Positions 57,920 through 64,000 of a DNA stretch of 64,000 nucleotides are shown here, one piece after another. The position numbers and the translations under genes were made by a program. Within the stretch, counting starts at the first letter, position 1. Every line of letters starts with the position of its first letter. The stretch comes from Cupriavidus oxalaticus. GTDB taxonomy: Bacteria > Pseudomonadota > Gammaproteobacteria > Burkholderiales > Burkholderiaceae. The notes under the pieces are model-generated. The model did no database searches. It worked only from the letters and a program-made list of their open reading frames with translations, and had not been told where the DNA came from. The DNA is taken from assembly GCF_004768545.1 (NCBI RefSeq), contig NZ_CP038634.1, positions 744,001 through 808,000 on the forward strand. Direction: 5' to 3'.

Positions 57920-60741
57920 GCCCGACCTCACGCAAGCCGCCCGCGCCGGTCCGTGACGCCGACTGCCCCGATGCGCCTGCCAGGGGAAGCGGCCGCGCGC
58001 ACGGGGGGCGCGAGCCGCAACGGCAAGCGGGGAATCTGGCGATGCAGGCGCTTTGCGCGCGCGGTGCGATCCGTGCCAAGCCGGTGCTTGGCGTCGCGTC
58101 CGACACCGCCGAGCTGCAGGCCGACCAGATGGCCGAAGCCGCCGTCAGCGGCGCGCAGCCTGTCCCCGCAGGCTGTACCTGCACATCGGGCGAGCCCCCC
58201 TGTTCCGCGTGCCAGGCCAGCGCCGGCGCCACCTTGCGGCGCAAGCCGCGCGGCCGGGACTGGCTGGCCGAGACCCCGGACCTCGCGCCGGGTCCCGGGC
58301 GTGCGCTGGATGACGGCACGCGCCGCTTCTTCGAGAGCCGCTACCAGGCAGACTTGTCGGCAGTGCGCGTTCATGACACTGCGCAGGCGGCCGCCAGCGC
58401 TGCACGGCTGGATGCGCACGCGTTCGCCATCGGCTCGAGCATCGTCTTTGGTGCCGGCGAGTACCAGCCACACACCAGCGCAGGCAAACGGCTGATCGGG
58501 CACGAACTGGCCCATGTACTGCAGGACGACGCGCAAGCCGGGCCCACGCTGCGGCGCGATCCCCTGTCTTCATCCACATCGTCCGCATCCACCGGTTCCG
58601 CGTCCTCCCTGCTAAGCCTGGCCCCCGCCGACGACGCGTCCCAGGTCTGCAGGGGCGAGGAGCCGGCCGAGCCGCAGATGTGCATGGCGGCGCCGGATCC
58701 TGCCAACCCGACCGTCCTAGACCTCACCGGCTCGCTGGACGAGCGTGTCGCGTCGTTCAAGGAGCTCGTAAAGACCACGGCAATCCACCGGCTGCTGTCG
58801 AACAAACGCAATCTCGGCATGTGGGCAGTCCTGGTCGAGGACATGATCCCCAGCGAGGACATCGCCGCGCTGGGCATGACGCAATCCGGCGCGTCGCGGC
58901 CCTACTTCGAGCTTCAGGACATGCGCGACCCGCAGATGCGGGAGCTGCGCGCGCGGCAGGCCTTTGGCCAGTTCCGCGCCTGCACCGGTTGCCATCTGGA
59001 AACCCAGATCTCCGCGTCGCGCACCGAACGCGAGGCACTGAGCCCCTATGGCTGGGCCACGCCCAACGAAATGCGCGCCGGTATCCGCCCGCCTTCGCGC
59101 TTCGAAACACTGGCCCGCTTCAGCAGCCCGCCGGACCTGGCCGGGCCTTATGGGCTTGCGCCGGCGGCGCATCCGGCCATGGAACTCGCGCGGCCGGGCC
59201 TGTACCGGCCGCCGGCCGGCACTGCCGAAGCCGAGCTGCACCAGCTGTTCCCCGATCCCGAGGCAACCCGGCAGGCGCTGGCACGGGTCGGGCCGGTCAT
59301 CGGCGCGCTTGGACCATCGGGCTACAAGGTGCTGCCCGAAGGGATGCTCAACACGTTGCGCACCGGCACCGCGCAGGATATCCGCGGGCAGATCCTGTCG
59401 GCGATCACCACGCGCAAGGGCAACTACGACGAACTGATGGCCAAGATCCGGGCCAACGAAGTTGGCTATGAGCACTTCGGCCCGGTCATCAGAAGCCTGT
59501 TGCCTCTCGCCGACGAGACGGTCCGTACCGCCATCCAGGACGAGATGGACAGCAACGCGTTCTGGGACAAGGTTGAATCCGTGGTGGTCGCGGCGCTGTC
59601 GGCGCTGGCATTGCTGCTGACCATCTTCCCGCCCACCTCCGCCGCGGGCATTGCGTTCTTTGCCGCGCTGGAGATCTCGCTTGGCTACTACAGCGTGCAA
59701 AAGGGCCAGGAAGCCATGCGCATTGGTTCCGCCTACCGGCTGGGTATCGGCGCACACGATGTCTTCACGCCTGAGCAGCAGCAGGCTGGCGACGCGATGG
59801 TGCTCAACGGCTTCGTCAGCGTGGCCACCGGTTACCTGGGCATGTTCAGCGGTGCCCTGCGCGCCGGCACCGCCATGCCGCGCGCGGCGCCGCTGACACA
59901 GGGTGGACTGGCGCTGTCGGGCCGTGGCGCCACCGCCGCACGCACCCTCGAACACGGCGAGTATGTCATCACCATCGGCGAGGACGGCGCCATGTTCGTG
60001 ACCGTTGCCTCGCGTCCGGACCTGGTGATCATGGTGCGGGGAGAAACCGCAACCTTGTACCAACTGCTCGAAGGCGGCGGCATGCGGGTGGCCGCCAGTG
60101 CCACCGTGCCATCGCGCGGCGCCGGCAGTGCGCCGTTGATGCTGGAGGCCGGCAGCGGCACCGGGGCGGCAAGCACGGCGCTGGTCCCGGTGGGCCCGCA
60201 AGCGCTGGTGCCGTTCTCGCCCACGGCGCCGGGGTCGACGCTGGCGCCGCTGTCGACGGGCAGCCAGCCGGCGCGTGTGCTGATCACGCCGCCGCCGCGC
60301 GAGCCGCTGATGCTCGGGCCGGGCAATGCCACCACGTACACCTGGGACGAAATCAGCCGCATGCGCCAGCCCATGCTGTGGCAAGAGCGCGAGACATACC
60401 TGCAGCAAGTGTACGGCGCGCCGGGACAACAGCACTTCCCGGTGCCGAATACCGGCGGGCGCTACGTGGACGTACCCGTGCCGCAGGCCGGCGGCGGCGT
60501 GCTGGCGGGCGAGGCAAAATCGTACACGCGCTGGATCGGCGTGCCCGGACAGCGCGGCGGGATTCCGAACCAGGTCGAACTCACCGACCGCATCCGCGAA
60601 CAGATCCAGCGCGATGTCTGGCTGCGCAACAACGTCCCGGGCTATGATCCACGCTGGATGTTCACCGACGCCCCGCCCTCTGCAGCGTTGCGGCAGGCGC
60701 TGCGGGACGAGGGCATCGTCTTTATCGAGTACAGCTTTTGA
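57916..60741 (+). CDS. DUF4157 protein with C-terminal nuclease-like domain, putative toxin
   Basis: 941 residues, starting within the previous stop (ATGA). A CxC-rich patch at 87-99 (CTCTSGEPPCSAC) precedes DUF4157 at about 120-205, with HELAH at 196-200 (IGHELAHVLQDD). A hydrophobic helix lies near 555-575 (VVAALSALALLLTIFPPTSA). The last 100 residues contain D852-x13-E866-x-K868 (YVDVPVPQ, GEAKSYTRW), the core pattern of PD-(D/E)XK nucleases of the restriction-endonuclease-fold toxin kind. It is a likely DNA-attacking eCIS effector. The protein overlaps a small downstream gene by four bases. Confidence 0.72.
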   Translation: MSPTSRKPPAPVRDADCPDAPARGSGRAHGGREPQRQAGNLAMQALCARGAIRAKPVLGVASDTAELQADQMAEAAVSGAQPVPAGCTCTSGEPPCSACQASAGATLRRKPRGRDWLAETPDLAPGPGRALDDGTRRFFESRYQADLSAVRVHDTAQAAASAARLDAHAFAIGSSIVFGAGEYQPHTSAGKRLIGHELAHVLQDDAQAGPTLRRDPLSSSTSSASTGSASSLLSLAPADDASQVCRGEEPAEPQMCMAAPDPANPTVLDLTGSLDERVASFKELVKTTAIHRLLSNKRNLGMWAVLVEDMIPSEDIAALGMTQSGASRPYFELQDMRDPQMRELRARQAFGQFRACTGCHLETQISASRTEREALSPYGWATPNEMRAGIRPPSRFETLARFSSPPDLAGPYGLAPAAHPAMELARPGLYRPPAGTAEAELHQLFPDPEATRQALARVGPVIGALGPSGYKVLPEGMLNTLRTGTAQDIRGQILSAITTRKGNYDELMAKIRANEVGYEHFGPVIRSLLPLADETVRTAIQDEMDSNAFWDKVESVVVAALSALALLLTIFPPTSAAGIAFFAALEISLGYYSVQKGQEAMRIGSAYRLGIGAHDVFTPEQQQAGDAMVLNGFVSVATGYLGMFSGALRAGTAMPRAAPLTQGGLALSGRGATAARTLEHGEYVITIGEDGAMFVTVASRPDLVIMVRGETATLYQLLEGGGMRVAASATVPSRGAGSAPLMLEAGSGTGAASTALVPVGPQALVPFSPTAPGSTLAPLSTGSQPARVLITPPPREPLMLGPGNATTYTWDEISRMRQPMLWQERETYLQQVYGAPGQQHFPVPNTGGRYVDVPVPQAGGGVLAGEAKSYTRWIGVPGQRGGIPNQVELTDRIREQIQRDVWLRNNVPGYDPRWMFTDAPPSAALRQALRDEGIVFIEYSF

Positions 60742-61202
60742 CCGAGCCCGCCCAACCCCTCCCTTCGCTGGCCGCCCGCCGCGCCTGGCTGGACACGCTC
60801 AAGGCGCGCCAGCGCGACATGCTGGACGAACTCGCGCAGGTCGCCGGCATCGTGCCCCACAGCGCCCTGTCGGACGACCCGCAGGGCCAGTTCGCGCGGC
60901 TCGCGGCCTTTGTCGATCGCACCGACCTGCAGGCGGCGACGGACGACGCGCGCACCTGGCTGCTGAACCGGCTCGGCCTTTACCTGGCGCACTACGTGAT
61001 GGCCCGCCACGGCGGCCAGCTCACGGTGCAGGACAATCCGCAGCAGCGCTTCTATCTTGCCTTTGTGGTCACCGGCATGGACGCGCCGGTGCCGGCCGGG
61101 GCCAGGCTTGACCCGTTCGCGCTCGCATACGACGCGATCCACGCACTGCCGCGCATCCCGCTCGGCACGCTGCTTGCCACCGCCGAACACGAGCTGGCCT
61201 GA
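60738..61202 (+). CDS. Small acidic protein behind the toxin gene; candidate immunity protein or chaperone
   Basis: 154 residues from a TTG whose second and third bases begin the toxin stop codon (TTGA), so translation is probably coupled. It is mostly helical (RRAWLDTLKARQRDMLDELA, WLLNRLGLYLAHYVMARHGG) with a beta segment (RFYLAFVVTGMD) and is acidic. No family recognised. Its size, position and coupling fit an immunity protein or loading chaperone for the nuclease-ended DUF4157 protein. It is the last gene of the eCIS run. Confidence 0.6.
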   Translation: MTEPAQPLPSLAARRAWLDTLKARQRDMLDELAQVAGIVPHSALSDDPQGQFARLAAFVDRTDLQAATDDARTWLLNRLGLYLAHYVMARHGGQLTVQDNPQQRFYLAFVVTGMDAPVPAGARLDPFALAYDAIHALPRIPLGTLLATAEHELA

Positions 61203-61249
61203 ATCGGCCCCCTGAATCGGCCCGTATCGCAAGCGCGCCTGCAAGCCGG

Positions 61250-62293
<1,044 letters not shown>

Positions 62294-62597
62294 CTTTCCC
62301 TCCCCCGGCGCCGGCAGCGCAGCGACAAGCATCGCGCGTCACGGGCCCAAATGCCTCACCCGGCGCCTTTGTGCAGGGCAGCAGCAAGCGGCGGGATGGC
62401 TACACACTAGCCCATGGCGGCCGAAACGCAATTAAGTTTGCCGCAGATCAGCTTTCACACGGCATTTGCAGCTTGTATTCAAGGATTTAGGCGTTTCGCA
62501 GGGCGACGCGAAAGCGCATTTTTGTTGCATTTTGTGTTGTTTATTGGCATGCTGTGGAATAACATCAAGCCTCGATCCGCGCCCCTCGAGTCCCGCC
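62294..62597. other. 304-base divergent intergenic region, partly AT-rich
   Basis: No gene seen. Bases about 62430-62570 are distinctly AT-richer than the surroundings and hold the candidate promoter described separately. The left end contains the leader of the sigma-54 activator gene. Confidence 0.5.
62537..62565 (+). promoter_or_regulatory. Possible sigma-70 promoter of the FAD oxidoreductase gene
   Basis: TTGTTT and TAACAT are 17 bases apart in an AT-rich region, 33 bases before the ATG at 62598. The matches are only partial, so this is a tentative call. Confidence 0.35.
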
Positions 62598-64000
62598 ATG
62601 CCTATCCCCCTCCCCGCCCAAACCCGCGTCGTCATCATCGGCGGCGGCATCATCGGCTGCAGCGTCGCCTACCACCTGACGAAGCTGGGCTGGAAGGATG
62701 TGGTGCTGCTCGAGCAGGGCCAGCTGTCGTGCGGCACCACCTGGCACGCCGCCGGGCTGGTCGGCCAGCTGCGCTCGCAGGAAAGCATGACGAAGCTGAT
62801 CCGCTACTCCACGCAGCTCTACAGCGAACTGGAAGCGGAAACCGGCCTCGGCACCGGCTGGAAACAATGCGGCTCTCTGTCCGTGGCGCGCACCGCCGAG
62901 CGCATGACGCAGCTGCGCCGCACCGCGGCGGTGGCGCGCGCCTATGGCGTGGCGTGCGAGGTCATCTCCCCTTCGCAGGCCGGCGAGCTGTGGCCGGCGA
63001 TGCGTACCGACGACCTGCGCGGCGCGGTCTGGCTGCCCGGCGACGGCAAGGCCAATCCCACCGACCTGACGCAGGCGCTGGCGCGCGGCGCGCGCAGCCG
63101 CGCCGCCATCATCGCGCAGGACACGAAGATCACCGCGATCCATAGCGCCGACGGCCGCGCCACCGGCGTCAGCTGGCGCAACAAGAACGGGGACGAGGGG
63201 CGGCTGCAGGCCGAGATCGTGGTCAACTGCGCCGGCCAGTGGGCGCGGCAGGTAGGCCTGATGTGCGGCGTGACCGTGCCGCTGCATTCGGCCGAGCACT
63301 ACTACATCGTCACCGAGCGCATCGCCGGCGTGCACCCCGACCTGCCGGTGATGCGCGACCCGGACGGCTTCATCTACTTCAAGGAGGAAGTCGGCGGGCT
63401 GGTGATGGGCGGCTTCGAGCCTGACGCCAAGCCTTGGGGCATGCAGGGCATTCCCGAGCCGTTCGAGTTCCAGCTGCTGCCCGACGACTGGGACCAGTTC
63501 CAGGTCCTGATGGAAAACGCGCTGGTGCGCGTGCCCGCGCTCGAAACGGCGCAGGTCAAGCAGTTCTACAACGGCCCGGAATCCTTCACGCCGGACAACA
63601 ACTTCATCCTCGGCGAGGCGCCGGAGCTGCGCAATTTCTACGTCGGCGCGGGCTTCAACTCGATGGGCATCGCCTCCGCCGGCGGCGCCGGCATGGCGCT
63701 GGCGGAATGGATCGTGGCGGGCGAACCCACCATGGACCTGTGGCCCGTCGATATCCGCCGCTTCGCCGGCTTCAACGGCAACCAGAACTGGCTGCACGAC
63801 CGCGTCAAGGAAACGCTCGGCCTGCACTACGCGATGCCGTGGCCGAACCGTGAGCTGGAGACCGCGCGCCCGTTCCGCCGCTCGCCGCTGTACGCGCACC
63901 TGCGCGATGCCGGCGCGAGTTTCGGCAGCAAGATGGGCTGGGAGCGGCCCAACTTCTTCGCGCCGCCGGGCGCATCGCCGCGGATCGAATATGCCTTCGG
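62598..64000 (+). CDS. FAD-dependent oxidoreductase, dimethylglycine/sarcosine dehydrogenase-like (3' truncated)
   Basis: The reading frame is open from the ATG at 62598 to the end of the window (467 complete codons). The FAD-binding fold opens with RVVIIGGGIIGCSVAYHLTK and LLEQGQLSCGTTWHAAGLV, the family signature of dimethylglycine and sarcosine dehydrogenases. Later segments (AEHYYIVTERIAGVHPDLPV, YVGAGFNSMGIASAGGAGMA, LAEWIVAGEPTMDLWPVDIR) match the FAO central region. A glycine-cleavage-T-like domain is expected beyond the window. It likely demethylates an N-methylated amine, passing one-carbon units to folate. No strong ribosome site. Confidence 0.88.
   Translation, partial: MPIPLPAQTRVVIIGGGIIGCSVAYHLTKLGWKDVVLLEQGQLSCGTTWHAAGLVGQLRSQESMTKLIRYSTQLYSELEAETGLGTGWKQCGSLSVARTAERMTQLRRTAAVARAYGVACEVISPSQAGELWPAMRTDDLRGAVWLPGDGKANPTDLTQALARGARSRAAIIAQDTKITAIHSADGRATGVSWRNKNGDEGRLQAEIVVNCAGQWARQVGLMCGVTVPLHSAEHYYIVTERIAGVHPDLPVMRDPDGFIYFKEEVGGLVMGGFEPDAKPWGMQGIPEPFEFQLLPDDWDQFQVLMENALVRVPALETAQVKQFYNGPESFTPDNNFILGEAPELRNFYVGAGFNSMGIASAGGAGMALAEWIVAGEPTMDLWPVDIRRFAGFNGNQNWLHDRVKETLGLHYAMPWPNRELETARPFRRSPLYAHLRDAGASFGSKMGWERPNFFAPPGASPRIEYAF

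Noticed and set aside
25839..61202. Type VI secretion system
   Set aside because: There are single-type sheath proteins of the eCIS/phage kind, no TssJ/L/M membrane complex, no Hcp/VgrG pair and no ClpV; the AAA+ protein is Afp15-like.
25839..61202. Contractile-tail prophage or R-type tailocin
   Set aside because: No capsid, portal, terminase, integrase, holin or lysin genes; DUF4255, DUF5908-like, Afp15-like ATPase and DUF4157 are eCIS features.
61199..61223. Short direct repeat CTGAATCGGCCC at the end of the eCIS operon
   Set aside because: A single 13-base duplication with no sign of an attachment site or element boundary.

Overview
The window looks like a chromosomal segment of a high-GC betaproteobacterium of the family Burkholderiaceae, most likely a Cupriavidus species. 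This is inferred from gene content: a monomeric NADP isocitrate dehydrogenase, an E. coli-like NADP glutamate dehydrogenase, a phasin-like granule protein, an extra IF-1, a complete 2-aminoethylphosphonate pathway, and short GC-rich hairpin repeats between operons. No rRNA, tRNA, CRISPR, transposase or integrase was seen.

Layout. 1-6.7 kb: the 3' end of an aromatic-acid type MFS transporter, two isochorismatase-family hydrolases, a divergent LysR regulator, an IF-1 paralogue, several small unknown proteins and a cold-shock protein. 6.7-15.5 kb: housekeeping and central metabolism, with icd, a secreted phytase-like esterase, a chemoreceptor, a phasin-like protein, gdhA and a DeoR regulator. 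15.6-24.7 kb: a divergently organised 2-aminoethylphosphonate (2-AEP) module. An ABC importer (phnS, phnT, a fused double permease) brings 2-AEP in. PhnW converts it to phosphonoacetaldehyde, PhnY oxidises that to phosphonoacetate, and PhnA hydrolyses it to acetate and phosphate. A GntR/FCD regulator sits between the two arms. An EamA-type transporter follows.

25.8-61.2 kb: the most interesting part, a run of about 25 same-strand, tightly packed and often overlapping genes that encode a phage-tail-like extracellular contractile injection system (eCIS, Afp/PVC-like). The order is a small winged-helix-like protein, a DUF4255 cap protein, an accessory beta protein, two sheath/tube pairs (the first sheath is 1266 residues), a DUF5908-like protein, a LysM tube-initiator, gpD-like hub, gpV-like spike, a hydrophobic helical unknown, gp25, gpJ and a tail-protein-I fused to a beta-propeller. 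Three large proteins sharing one N-terminal module follow (one with a collagen-like stretch, one cysteine-rich, one fibre-like). Then come a small coiled coil, a tape-measure-like protein, an AAA+ ATPase and two large DUF4157 proteins. The second DUF4157 protein ends in a candidate PD-(D/E)XK nuclease and overlaps a small downstream gene that could encode an immunity protein or chaperone.

Regulation of the eCIS. A near-consensus sigma-54 promoter (GG-N10-GC spacing) lies 42 bases before the first eCIS gene, with an inverted repeat 120-175 bases upstream and a palindrome over the predicted start. A sigma-54 enhancer-binding protein is encoded convergently just after the last eCIS gene. Together they suggest a dedicated, inducible injection system. 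62.3-64 kb: an AT-richer intergenic region and the start of an FAD-dependent dimethylglycine/sarcosine dehydrogenase-like gene that runs out of the window.
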